A stretch of DNA of 64,000 bases from positions 310,001 through 374,000 of the forward strand of contig CANLDN010000003.1 of the NCBI GenBank assembly GCA_947489445.1, read 5' to 3'. Shown here in pieces: positions 7,375 to 15,438 of this stretch (positions are counted from its first letter, which is position 1; the number at the start of each line of letters is the position of its first letter). Origin of the DNA: an uncultured Paracoccaceae bacterium (GTDB lineage Bacteria > Pseudomonadota > Alphaproteobacteria > Rhodobacterales > Rhodobacteraceae). The translations under genes and the position numbers were made by a program. The notes beneath the pieces are model-generated. The model did not search any database, had not been told where the DNA came from, and worked only from the letters and a program-made list of their open reading frames with translations.

Positions 7375-9576
7375 CTAGCGTGACAGGCTTTGTGCCAGTC
7401 GCATCAGTTGCACCGCTTCGGTCCGGTAGCCGAACGGGTCTTCGCCCCGGTTGGCGTTGGCCAGTGTGATAGCCTCGTCATAGCCCCAGTCGCCCAGATA
7501 GCTGTCATCGCGCAGCAGTTGCCCGAAACCGGCGATGGCGGCGGCGAAGTTTGCCTCGGTCCCCGGGATGCTTTCGCCGATGATCGGCGTTTCGATCAGT
7601 TGGCTGATATCCTCGCCCGGTTCCTTGTAGCGCAGTTTGACATAGCCCAGTTCGTCTGAGGATGCCGCCACCGTGTTGGGGGCATAGCGCAGCGGGTCGC
7701 TGAGTTGGGCAGGCGAGCCAACAGGTGTGATTTCGTAGATCGCTGTCACCGAGTGACCCGCGCCAAGTTCGCCCGCGTCGACCTTGTCATTGTTGAAATC
7801 TTCGCGGTTCAGCGCGCGGGTTTCATAGCCGATCAGCCGGTATTCAGCGATTTGGGCCGGGTTAAATTCGACCTGCACCTTCACGTCGCCCGCGATGGGG
7901 AAAAGCGCGCCGGTCAGTTGGTCAACCAGCACCTTCTGCGCCTCTGACAGCGTGTCGATATAGGCAGCCGTGCCGTTGCCGTTTTGCGCCAGCGCTTGCA
8001 TGGTCGCATCGTCCAGATTGCCGCGCCCGAAGCCGAGGACGGACAGATAGGTGCCGGTGTCGCGTTTGTCGGCGATGAAGTCTTTGAGCGCGTCGGGGTT
8101 GCTGATCCCCACATTGAAATCGCCATCGGTGGCCAGGATGATGCGGTTGACCTGGCCGTCTTCTTTCATCCCCTCGGCCACGGCGTAGGCCTGTTGCAGC
8201 CCGCCTTGCCCATTGGTGGACCCGCCTGCGCCAAGCGATTGGATGGCGTTCAAGATTGTCGTCCGCTCGGATGCCGCTGTAGGGGCAAGGACCTGACCGG
8301 CGCTGCCTGCATATTCGACGATGGCGACCTCATCCTCTGGACGCAGTTGGTCGAGCATCAGTCGGAAGCTTTGCTTCAAAAGCGGCAGTTTGGCCGGGTC
8401 GTTCATTGATCCGGATGTGTCGATCAGGAAAACAAGGTTCAGCGGTGGCCGGTCATCCAGCGCGGGCATTTCGCCTTGCAGGGCGATGTGGACCAGCTGC
8501 GTATCGGCGTTCCAGGGGGTTTGGAAGGTGCTGACGGTCGGCCGGAACGGTGCGTCGCCTGCGTCGGGCGCGGGGTAGTCATAAGGGAAGTAGTTGATCA
8601 ATTCCTCGATGCGCACGGCACCTGCGGGTGGCAGTTGCCCGCGTGAGAGGGAGGAGCGGACGACCGAATAGGCCGCCGTGTCCACGTCGATGGAAAAGGT
8701 GGAAACCGGGTCCTCGGATGTGATTTTGAGCGGGTTGGTGTCGTCGTTGGCGAAGGCCTCGGTGTTGGGTGTGGGCGCAGCCACGATGTCAGCTTGCGGT
8801 GCACCGCCGCCCGAAAACATGGCACCGGGGTGGATCGCGTTACCGTTTGACAGTCTGGATGCATCACGCGGCGACTGATTTGACATGCTGTCCAATAAGA
8901 TGCGCTGTGTACCAGACGACTGGCTGCGGAATCTTTGTTGATCTTCCAGCGATAAACCTAATGCAGCCGCCGCATCTGGTGCAGTTGTTTCTGCCATTTC
9001 CAAATCTGACGCTGGAGACGTGGTTGATGGTGTCGGCTGTTGCGCGATGGTCGGACGAGGCGGTGCAGGAGGCGCAACCGGCTCATTCGCTGGCGATGTT
9101 ACGCGGGGGAGCGTCTCTGGGTTGGGCGTCGGCTGCGGTGCTTGGATCACTTCGCCGACAAAATCTGACGGAGCTTCTTGGACGAGCATGTCAGAACCGA
9201 TTTCGTCCGCAAACAATGGTTCGCTTTCGATCTGGGATGATTTCGCTGTTCCGTCGAATTCTGTCCGGGTGATTTCAGGTGATGTGGGTGGCCGCAGCAG
9301 GTCCTGCCCTTGCGGGGTCATGACGAGAAAACCCGCGGCGACGAGGGCGGTTGTTGTGGTCAGCGCGGCTTTGCCGGTGAATGTCTTCAGCATGGTCGTT
9401 ACTCCTGTCCAGAGGCCCTTTGCCTCGGTTGCAGAAGTGGGACGCGGTTGTTCGCGCGATCCTTGGAGGTCTTGGAAATTTTTCTGCGCCAATGCCAGAT
9501 TCTCCGCCCGCCGCGCGGCGTCCGGTTTAGGCGTTGCATCATCCATCATTGCCTTGAGGTCGTCGAGATCGCTCAT
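7375..9576 (-). CDS. membrane-anchored VWA protein (YfbK type) paired with an ECF sigma factor
   Basis: A 733-residue protein. Residues 1-65 are cytoplasmic and charged, with one membrane helix at about 68-86 (ALTTTTALVAAGFLVM). A long Pro/Thr-rich linker follows to about 270. Next come a YfbK-type N-terminal region (NPLKITSEDPVSTFSIDVDTAAYS), a VWA domain near 375-560 with the MIDAS signature DTSGSM, and a C-terminal DUF3520-like part. The start overlaps the stop of the sigma gene by ATGA (9573-9576). The short cytoplasmic N-terminus with a single helix resembles an anti-sigma layout, so it may control the sigma factor from the membrane. That role is inference. Confidence 0.85.
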   Translation of the reverse strand: MSDLDDLKAMMDDATPKPDAARRAENLALAQKNFQDLQGSREQPRPTSATEAKGLWTGVTTMLKTFTGKAALTTTTALVAAGFLVMTPQGQDLLRPPTSPEITRTEFDGTAKSSQIESEPLFADEIGSDMLVQEAPSDFVGEVIQAPQPTPNPETLPRVTSPANEPVAPPAPPRPTIAQQPTPSTTSPASDLEMAETTAPDAAAALGLSLEDQQRFRSQSSGTQRILLDSMSNQSPRDASRLSNGNAIHPGAMFSGGGAPQADIVAAPTPNTEAFANDDTNPLKITSEDPVSTFSIDVDTAAYSVVRSSLSRGQLPPAGAVRIEELINYFPYDYPAPDAGDAPFRPTVSTFQTPWNADTQLVHIALQGEMPALDDRPPLNLVFLIDTSGSMNDPAKLPLLKQSFRLMLDQLRPEDEVAIVEYAGSAGQVLAPTAASERTTILNAIQSLGAGGSTNGQGGLQQAYAVAEGMKEDGQVNRIILATDGDFNVGISNPDALKDFIADKRDTGTYLSVLGFGRGNLDDATMQALAQNGNGTAAYIDTLSEAQKVLVDQLTGALFPIAGDVKVQVEFNPAQIAEYRLIGYETRALNREDFNNDKVDAGELGAGHSVTAIYEITPVGSPAQLSDPLRYAPNTVAASSDELGYVKLRYKEPGEDISQLIETPIIGESIPGTEANFAAAIAGFGQLLRDDSYLGDWGYDEAITLANANRGEDPFGYRTEAVQLMRLAQSLSR

Positions 9577-10115
9577 GCTACGTCCTCCTTTTCCTTGATT
9601 GCCCGCAGGGCTTTTTTGGCTTCTGATATCCGCCAGCTGATTGTCCCCTCCGACACCCCAAGGATGTCGGCGGCCTGCGCATGGGTCATGTCATCTAGCA
9701 CAAGGGCCAGTGTGTCGCGCAGGTCTGTGTTCAGTTGGTTCATCGCAGCGGTCAGCCAGTCGATTTGTTCGTTTGTGTCTTTCATCGCGGCGGTGCGGTT
9801 GTTTTCCCAATCGCCCCAGCCATCGGTGGCCTTGGTGTATGTGGCCCGCTTGCGGCGCCGGTCATGGGCTGCGTTAACGGCAACGCGGTAGAGCCATGTC
9901 GTGACCTTGGCCCGGCGCTGATAGCTGGCGAGCTTGGCGGGTAGGGCGGCGCAGATGTCCTGCGTCAGATCCTCTGCCTCGGCCCGTGCGCCAGTCAGCC
10001 GAAAGCAGAAGGCGAAGAGCCGGTCATAGTGCCGCTCAAGCAAGCTTGCGAAGGCCGCCCCGTCGCCGTGGGCTGCTGCCGTTGCAAGGTCTTCATCGCT
10101 TGTCATCATGCGCAT
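9573..10115 (-). CDS. ECF-type RNA polymerase sigma factor
   Basis: About 180 residues with sigma region 2 (FASLLERHYDRLFAFCFRLTGARAEAEDLTQDI) and region 4 (LNTDLRDTLALVLDDMTHAQAADILGVSEGTISWRISEAKKAL). Regions 3 and 1 are missing, as in ECF factors. The start is uncertain: ATG 10115 is used here, but the frame is open to a TTG at 10145 and also has ATGs at 10109 and 10106. None has a convincing Shine-Dalgarno. Its stop overlaps the start of the VWA membrane gene, which probably encodes its regulator or effector. Confidence 0.85.
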   Translation of the reverse strand: MRMMTSDEDLATAAAHGDGAAFASLLERHYDRLFAFCFRLTGARAEAEDLTQDICAALPAKLASYQRRAKVTTWLYRVAVNAAHDRRRKRATYTKATDGWGDWENNRTAAMKDTNEQIDWLTAAMNQLNTDLRDTLALVLDDMTHAQAADILGVSEGTISWRISEAKKALRAIKEKEDVA

Positions 10116-10164
10116 CACGGTGGTTGGACGGGGCTGGTTCGTCAATCCTTGGCAGGATTAGAAA

Positions 10165-10890
10165 TTATTTTTCGACGGGTGGGATGACCACGAAAATTTT
10201 GAGTGGACGATCGTCGGGCGAGCAACGCATTTCGGCCAGAATGCGATCTGCGTTGGTTTCATTATAGACCGGCAACCAATAGAGACCCGCAACATCGCAA
10301 TCCTTGCCGTAGTCCACCGGGACCGCGAACAGATCATCCGGGGCAGTAACCTCTTCCCACCCCTCGCGATTGTCCCATGGGTTCTGGATCGGCATGATGG
10401 CGCGAGACTGTCGCAGGCTGGCCTCGGTCGCTGCGTTCGCGCTGGCCCAGTCGACCTGATGTGTGATCAGCCCGTCGTCGTCACGCAGTGTCAGCCCGTC
10501 GGCGGTGACGTCCTGACGCGCTGCCAGCCATGTCGCCGGGGTGGGGAACAGGTTGCCAGCCTTGCGCCACAGGAGGATATCGAACGGGTTTACCCGGTCA
10601 TCCACGCCCAAGTTGACCACATCGCCCTGCTGTGCGTAGGCGCTGCCCTCGTCCCTGATGCCAAGGATCGGCCATTGCCGTTCATCCTGACCCGTCAACA
10701 GATCGCGCGAGATCAGCACCATCTGCGTTTGCAGTGTTAAATGCGTCCCCCAGTTGTCGTTGATTTGACGCAGGATGAAAGCGTGGGTGCTATTATGGGC
10801 GAGCAGCGTTTCTTCGGCTGCGATGATCCGTGGCGGAGTGGCGTGGCCAAGGGCGGGCCAGAGTAAGAGCAGGGCGATGAGCTTGCGCAT
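10165..10890 (-). CDS. secreted protein of unknown function, paralogue of the next gene
   Basis: A 241-residue protein with a signal peptide (MRKLIALLLLWPALGHA). I do not recognise a named domain. It is clearly homologous to the product of 10896-11609. Shared blocks include ETLLAHNSTHAFILRQI against ETLFAHNATHAFILREI, and LGVDDRVNPFDILLWRKAGN against LGVTDRVNPFDVVLWRGAGN. Each has two cysteines in the C-terminal third that could form a disulfide. The two genes are separated by 5 bases and follow gabD in the same direction, so all three are likely co-transcribed. Function unknown; periplasmic location inferred. Confidence 0.7.
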   Translation of the reverse strand: MRKLIALLLLWPALGHATPPRIIAAEETLLAHNSTHAFILRQINDNWGTHLTLQTQMVLISRDLLTGQDERQWPILGIRDEGSAYAQQGDVVNLGVDDRVNPFDILLWRKAGNLFPTPATWLAARQDVTADGLTLRDDDGLITHQVDWASANAATEASLRQSRAIMPIQNPWDNREGWEEVTAPDDLFAVPVDYGKDCDVAGLYWLPVYNETNADRILAEMRCSPDDRPLKIFVVIPPVEK

Positions 10891-10895
10891 GGGGG

Positions 10896-11609
10896 TTAGT
10901 CCGGAACAGCTGTGATGATGATGTCGGATATGTGCAATTCATCCTCACCACAACTGCGTTTGACGGCCATCCATTTGTCAGGTGGATCGCCCGGTGTCGC
11001 AAGATTGTAGACGTCCGTAATCTGGCAGGGTTCTTGCAAGAACGTATCCAGCCAGATGTAATCATCCCGCGTGCCGGCCTGCGGGTATCCTTCTTGCGGG
11101 TCGAGGGTTTGGACCGTTAGTGCGATGCTATCTGCCAGCCTCTTGTTCACAGGGCCAAGCTCGATCAGCACCGCTTGTTCATAGCGTGGTACAATGCTGA
11201 GGCGTTCTGGGGTGACATCAATCGTGAAACCCCATAACCCAAAAGACCGCGGCAGTATATTGCCCGCACCCCGCCAAAGAACCACGTCAAATGGGTTCAC
11301 CCTGTCTGTCACACCAAGGTTCAGGACCTGTGGGGTTTCTTCATACACGGTAAATTCGGCCCCCCGATCAAAGATGCTGATCAGCGGCCATTGTTGGTCG
11401 TCCATGCCAGTCGCTAATTGCCGGGCGATTAGGACCATATCGGTTTGTTTGGTGTAATAGCTGCCGTGATTGTCATCTATTTCGCGCAAAATAAAAGCAT
11501 GAGTCGCATTATGTGCGAACAGTGTTTCATACACCCGTGTTGTCCGGTCAGGCGTGGCTGCGGCCATCGTGGGCAACAGCGCGATTGCGTAGATGATTTG
11601 CCGGATCAT
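10896..11609 (-). CDS. secreted protein of unknown function, tandem paralogue
   Basis: A 237-residue protein with signal peptide MIRQIIYAIALLPTMAAA, homologous along most of its length to the product of 10165-10890, so the pair arose by tandem duplication. Its ATG overlaps the gabD stop (ATGA at 11606-11609), which suggests translational coupling to the dehydrogenase. Conserved features of the pair are an HNxTHAFILR block near residue 33, a QWP-I/L motif near residue 73 and an NPFD-LW-R-GN block near residue 103. No catalytic pattern is obvious. Confidence 0.7.
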   Translation of the reverse strand: MIRQIIYAIALLPTMAAATPDRTTRVYETLFAHNATHAFILREIDDNHGSYYTKQTDMVLIARQLATGMDDQQWPLISIFDRGAEFTVYEETPQVLNLGVTDRVNPFDVVLWRGAGNILPRSFGLWGFTIDVTPERLSIVPRYEQAVLIELGPVNKRLADSIALTVQTLDPQEGYPQAGTRDDYIWLDTFLQEPCQITDVYNLATPGDPPDKWMAVKRSCGEDELHISDIIITAVPD

Positions 11610-13084
11610 ACGCTTGTACAGATGTATTTCATCTCGAGGAACTCCTCGATCCCGTGGTGTGATCCTTCGCGTCCAAGCCCGGATTGTTTGACCCCACCGA
11701 AAGGTGCCACTTCGGTTGAGATGATGCCCGTGTTGACCCCGACGATCCCGTATTCCAGCGCCTCGGCGACTTTGGTGACCCGGCTGATATCCTTGGCATA
11801 GAAATAAGCGGCAAGGCCAAAGATCGTATCATTGGCCTGTTCGATCACGTCATCTTCGCTGTCGAACTTGAAAAGCGGGGCGAAGGGGCCAAAGGTTTCT
11901 TCGGTGCTGACAAGCATATCCTTGGTCGCCTGCGTGATGATCGTGGGCTCAAAGAACTGCGCCCCAAGGTCATGGGGCTTGCCGCCCGTCAGAATTTGCC
12001 CGCCTTTTTCAAGCGCGTCGTCCAGATGGTTTTGCACCTTGTCGACCGCTTTGGGTTCGATCAGCGGCCCCAGCGTGGTTCCGTCGCTGAAACCGTCGCC
12101 GACCTGCAATGCCTCAACCGCCGTTTTGAATTTTGCGGCAAAGGCGTCATAGACCCCGGCCTGCACATAGATCCGGTTGGCACAGACGCAGGTTTGCCCG
12201 TTATTGCGGAATTTGCAGGCGATGGCCCCGGTGACGGCCTCGTCCAGGTCCGCATCATCGAACACGATGAAGGGGGCGTTGCCGCCAAGCTCCATGCTGC
12301 ATTTCATCACCTGATCCGCTGCTTGCCGCAGCAGGATGCGGCCGACTTGGGTCGAGCCTGTGAAGGTCAGCTTGCGCACCGTTTCGTTTTCGCAGAATTC
12401 CTTGCCGATGCCACTGCTATCCGTGCTGGTCACGACAGAGAAGAGGCCCGGCGGCACGCCCGCTTCTTCGGCCAGTTTCGCCATGGCCAGCGCGGAAAGC
12501 GGCGTGAGTTCCGATGGCTTGATCACAAAGGCGCAACCGGCAGCCAGCGCCGGGGCAACTTTGCGCGCGATCATCGCATTGGGGAAATTCCACGGCGTGA
12601 TCCCGGCGGCAACACCGATGGGCTGTTTGATCACCGTGATCCGTTTGTCGGCCATGTGACCGGGGATGGTTTCGCCATAAATACGCTTGGCTTCCTCGGC
12701 GAACCATTCCACGAAGGATGCGCCATAGGCGATCTCTCCCCGCGCTTCGGCCAAGGGTTTGCCTTGTTCGGCCGTCATGATGATGGCGAGGTCTTCTTGG
12801 TGTTCCATCATCAGGTCGAACCATTTGCGCAGGATGTTGGCCCGTTCCTTGGCGGCCCGTGCAGCCCATGGCTTTTGGGCGGTTTTGGCGGCTGCGATGG
12901 CCTGGCTGACTTCGGCCCGCCCAAGGTCGGGGACCTGAGCAATAATGTCGCCGCGCGCGGGGTTGGTGACATCAAAACGCGCGCCGCTGGTCGCCTGCAC
13001 CCAATCACCGCCGAGAAAAGCCGCCTCGCAGACCAGATCGGGACGCGTGAGCATGGATTTGAGGTTGGTGGTTTCGTCAAGCAT
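11606..13084 (-). CDS. gabD: NAD(P)-dependent succinate-semialdehyde dehydrogenase
   Basis: A 492-residue aldehyde dehydrogenase starting at ATG 13084, which has an AGGGGAGG Shine-Dalgarno 5 bases upstream; the frame runs back to 13132 without family similarity. The hallmarks are present: TPWNFPNAMIARKVAPALAAGC, cofactor loop FTGSTQVGR, catalytic glutamate in MELGGNAPFIVFDDAD, nucleophile cysteine in NNGQTCVCANR, and GVNTGIISTEVAPFGGVKQSGLGREGS near the end. This pattern is specific to the GabD/glutarate-semialdehyde group. It would feed GABA-derived succinate semialdehyde into the TCA cycle. No transaminase gene is nearby. Confidence 0.93.
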   Translation of the reverse strand: MLDETTNLKSMLTRPDLVCEAAFLGGDWVQATSGARFDVTNPARGDIIAQVPDLGRAEVSQAIAAAKTAQKPWAARAAKERANILRKWFDLMMEHQEDLAIIMTAEQGKPLAEARGEIAYGASFVEWFAEEAKRIYGETIPGHMADKRITVIKQPIGVAAGITPWNFPNAMIARKVAPALAAGCAFVIKPSELTPLSALAMAKLAEEAGVPPGLFSVVTSTDSSGIGKEFCENETVRKLTFTGSTQVGRILLRQAADQVMKCSMELGGNAPFIVFDDADLDEAVTGAIACKFRNNGQTCVCANRIYVQAGVYDAFAAKFKTAVEALQVGDGFSDGTTLGPLIEPKAVDKVQNHLDDALEKGGQILTGGKPHDLGAQFFEPTIITQATKDMLVSTEETFGPFAPLFKFDSEDDVIEQANDTIFGLAAYFYAKDISRVTKVAEALEYGIVGVNTGIISTEVAPFGGVKQSGLGREGSHHGIEEFLEMKYICTSV

Positions 13085-13148
13085 GGTAGCCTCCCCTAAG
13101 TTCGGTACTATGTGACCCTTGTGTGGGGACAACGTAAAGGGGGGGCTC

Positions 13149-13922
13149 GTGGAATTAGATGATGCTTACGCAAATGGGGCGTATATTCCGGATGCTGAGA
13201 CGTATCCGGACAAATGGGCGGCGCTTGCGGCTGCCTATCGCGAGGCCACGCTTTGCGAGTTGGATTTGCCTTATGGCGAAAGTCCCCGCGAGCGGTTTGA
13301 TCTATTTCATTGTTCCCGATTGGCAAAGGGTGTCGTGATCTTTGTCCATGGCGGATACTGGCGGCGTTTCGACAAATCCTATTGGTCGCATCTGGCTGCT
13401 GGTCCGCTGGCCCATGGCTGGGCGGTGGCGATACCATCCTATGATTTGTGCCCAGATGTCCGGATCACAGATATCGGTCATCAGATCGCCGCTGCGATCG
13501 ACGTGATCAGTGCGCGCGTGCTGGGGCCGATCCATTTGGTCGGGCATTCCGCGGGCGGCCATTTGGTGGCCCGGATGACCGCCCCCCGGCTGGCTGCCCG
13601 CTGGCAGGACAGGGTCGAGCGGGTGGTGCCTGTTTCACCGGTCGCTGATCTGGCCCCGCTGATGCAGACGACAATGAATGCTGATCTGCGCATCGATGCT
13701 GCAGAGGCACGGGCCGAAAGCCCCGTGCATCTGCCGGCCCCCCAGATCCCGGTGACAAGCTGGGTTGGCGGTGATGAGAGGCCTGCGTTTCTGGCACAAT
13801 CGCAGGCCCTGACGGATGCATGGGGCTGCGCACAGGTGATAGAACCCGGCGTGCATCATTTCGCAGTGGTTGAAAGGTTGGCCGATCCGCAAAGTGCACT
13901 GACCGAGGCGGTGGTCAGCTGA
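13149..13922 (+). CDS. alpha/beta hydrolase, kynurenine formamidase-like
   Basis: About 257 residues. I choose GTG 13149 because an AAAGGGGGG Shine-Dalgarno lies just upstream; a TTG at 13119 is the only other in-frame option. Motifs: oxyanion-hole HGGYWRRFDKSYW, nucleophile elbow GHSAGGH, and a late histidine in EPGVHHFAVVERL. The HGGYW pattern is typical of the BD-FAE/arylformamidase branch of the fold, which hydrolyses N-formylkynurenine or small esters. No other kynurenine-pathway gene is adjacent, so esterase is an alternative. It is divergent from gabD. Confidence 0.8.
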   Translation: MELDDAYANGAYIPDAETYPDKWAALAAAYREATLCELDLPYGESPRERFDLFHCSRLAKGVVIFVHGGYWRRFDKSYWSHLAAGPLAHGWAVAIPSYDLCPDVRITDIGHQIAAAIDVISARVLGPIHLVGHSAGGHLVARMTAPRLAARWQDRVERVVPVSPVADLAPLMQTTMNADLRIDAAEARAESPVHLPAPQIPVTSWVGGDERPAFLAQSQALTDAWGCAQVIEPGVHHFAVVERLADPQSALTEAVVS

Positions 13923-14064
13923 CTTGATCCCGCGTTTGGCCAGTGTCGTGGTGCGCCTGTAGACCGGTGGCCTGCGCGGCGGTGACCTTTTCCAGCGTAT
14001 CATCGATCAGGATCAAGTCGAACAGAAGCGGCCCCGCCTTTTTGGACATGTTACCGGGTGGCAT
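13915..14064 (-). pseudogene. remnant of a HAD-like hydrolase C-terminus
   Basis: A short minus-strand frame (about 49 codons) reads MPPGN...FDLILIDDTLEKVTAAQATGLQAHH. The LIDDTLxxVxAAxAxGxQAHHF-like run is the motif IV region found near the end of HAD-superfamily phosphatases. An in-frame stop occurs a few codons upstream, no core domain precedes it, and the frame ends before the usual tail. It overlaps the hydrolase stop by eight bases. I read it as a decayed copy; a genuine 44-residue protein from ATG 14049 is possible but has no Shine-Dalgarno. The rest of the 370-base gap to 14292 shows nothing clear. Confidence 0.4.
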
Positions 14065-14291
14065 CACCGATCAGCGTTCACACAATGTGCAGCGAATCGA
14101 TATCGGCAAGGCGGGCAAAATGTCGGCTTTGGCGCTGCAGTTCGACATATACTTGCCGCTAAGTGGCATTAGGGGTTGAAATAGTTGGCGTATCACCAGT
14201 TTGCGGCATTGCGGATGGTGGACCTATACAAAATATCAACTTATGGTCGGATAAATTGTAACCAAGATCTGAAAAAGTAATGAGGATTCAA

Positions 14292-14609
14292 ATGAGTGGT
14301 AATCGTTTGATACGGATAACTGCGGTATGTGTTGCAGGTCTGCTGATCGCGGGCTGTGAACGGTCTGGCGATGACGATGGTGTCGTTGATGGTGGTATCG
14401 ACGGCGGCCCGTTGCGCGATGGTGTTGCGAATGTCTGGGTGGATCCCGATGGGTGCCAGCACTGGGTCATTGATGACGGTATCGAAGGTTACATGAGCCC
14501 GCGTTTGAACCGTGATGGCACACCACGTTGTCAGGACACCCGCGGCGAGATCGTTATGAAGGACGGCTCTCGCATGGCGACCGAACAAGAGCCGGTGAAC
14601 GCAGGCTAG
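14292..14609 (+). CDS. small lipoprotein, function unknown
   Basis: About 105 residues from ATG 14292, chosen over ATG 14280 because TGAGGA lies six bases upstream. The signal peptide ends in a lipobox, LLIAGC (cysteine near residue 22), followed by an acidic Asp/Gly-rich stretch (ERSGDDDGVVDGGIDGG). The C-terminal half has VWVDPDGCQHWVIDDGIEGYMSPRLNRDGTPRC with two cysteines. I recall such short DPDGCxHWxxDDGxEGYMxxRxxxDGxPxC proteins from rhodobacterial genomes but know no function. It is probably anchored in the outer membrane. It stands alone. Confidence 0.75.
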   Translation: MSGNRLIRITAVCVAGLLIAGCERSGDDDGVVDGGIDGGPLRDGVANVWVDPDGCQHWVIDDGIEGYMSPRLNRDGTPRCQDTRGEIVMKDGSRMATEQEPVNAG

Positions 14610-14739
14610 CGGACGTCAGACACGTCGTAAGCTGATGGGGGAATGCGCGGGACTGTGTTCTGCGCATTACGTGTCCGGTGGCGTTGCGTCGTTGGTGGCA
14701 CATGTGCAAACTCCGATCATATTCATGACGGAGATTGCG

Positions 14740-15438
14740 ATGTTTCTAAGCAAAATCATCTTTCGAAATGCCGTGGCAGGGGTGTTGTTGGGGACTGCTG
14801 CACATGCGGGCATCCCGACGCAGCAAGAAATGAGATGCCCTGTCGGCGGGGAAACATTCAGCATTGTTGGAACTGCAAGCTGTTCAACCATGGGCCGCAG
14901 CATGTCGTTTCGCCCCCGATCATCCTGCGAGTTTGTGACGGCGCTGCCGGTTTGTCCGTCGAATGGACTGCCGGTTTATCGTGGTTTCACCGCTGAAGAA
15001 ATCACGGAACTGGAACTGTTCATGCAAACCGACACTTATGAAGCGTTGCGCAATCAGTCAGATTGGCAACGTGCATACGGTGTTGCGACCCATCTGGGCG
15101 AGGCTGGAAGTGCGACGACATTCGGCATTATGCTGAACGCATTTTGGCGTGATCCGATGGGTGTGGCAGGCAGCGAATTTATGATGGCCCAATTGGAGGC
15201 GGAACTCGGCCAAGAGTTGGAGCGGGCGACAGATGAAGACCGTCCCTTTTTGCATGCTATTTTTGCTTATGCCTTAGCTGTGGCAGATCGCCCTGCCGCG
15301 TCGGCTGAACAACTGGTTAAGGCAGAAGCAGGGGACGTCCCCGACGTTTTGCGCGCCTATATTGATGCTATTCGCGCCTGCCAACCCAAGATGGACACGC
15401 GGGAATGCGGCCCCGACGCCCCGTTCGATCCGTTTTAG
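14740..15438 (+). CDS. secreted protein with CPVGG motif, unknown function
   Basis: About 232 residues from ATG 14740 (GGAG seven bases upstream; the open frame begins at 14635 but lacks a ribosome site). A signal peptide covers about residues 1-20 (MFLSKIIFRNAVAGVLLGTAAHA). The mature part begins with CPVGGETF and continues to a LPVCPSNGLPVY segment, forming a likely CxxG/CP metal- or disulfide-type pair. After that comes a helical region that may be TPR-like. I recall this CPVGGxxF...CPxNGLxxY layout as a conserved proteobacterial family without assigned function. Its stop overlaps the RNase T2 stop on the opposite strand by four bases. Confidence 0.7.
   Translation: MFLSKIIFRNAVAGVLLGTAAHAGIPTQQEMRCPVGGETFSIVGTASCSTMGRSMSFRPRSSCEFVTALPVCPSNGLPVYRGFTAEEITELELFMQTDTYEALRNQSDWQRAYGVATHLGEAGSATTFGIMLNAFWRDPMGVAGSEFMMAQLEAELGQELERATDEDRPFLHAIFAYALAVADRPAASAEQLVKAEAGDVPDVLRAYIDAIRACQPKMDTRECGPDAPFDPF

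Noticed and set aside
11972..13099. Long plus-strand open frame (375 residues) opposite gabD
   Set aside because: It mirrors the gabD codons, is rich in His/Arg/Gly, has no family features, and gabD itself is certain.
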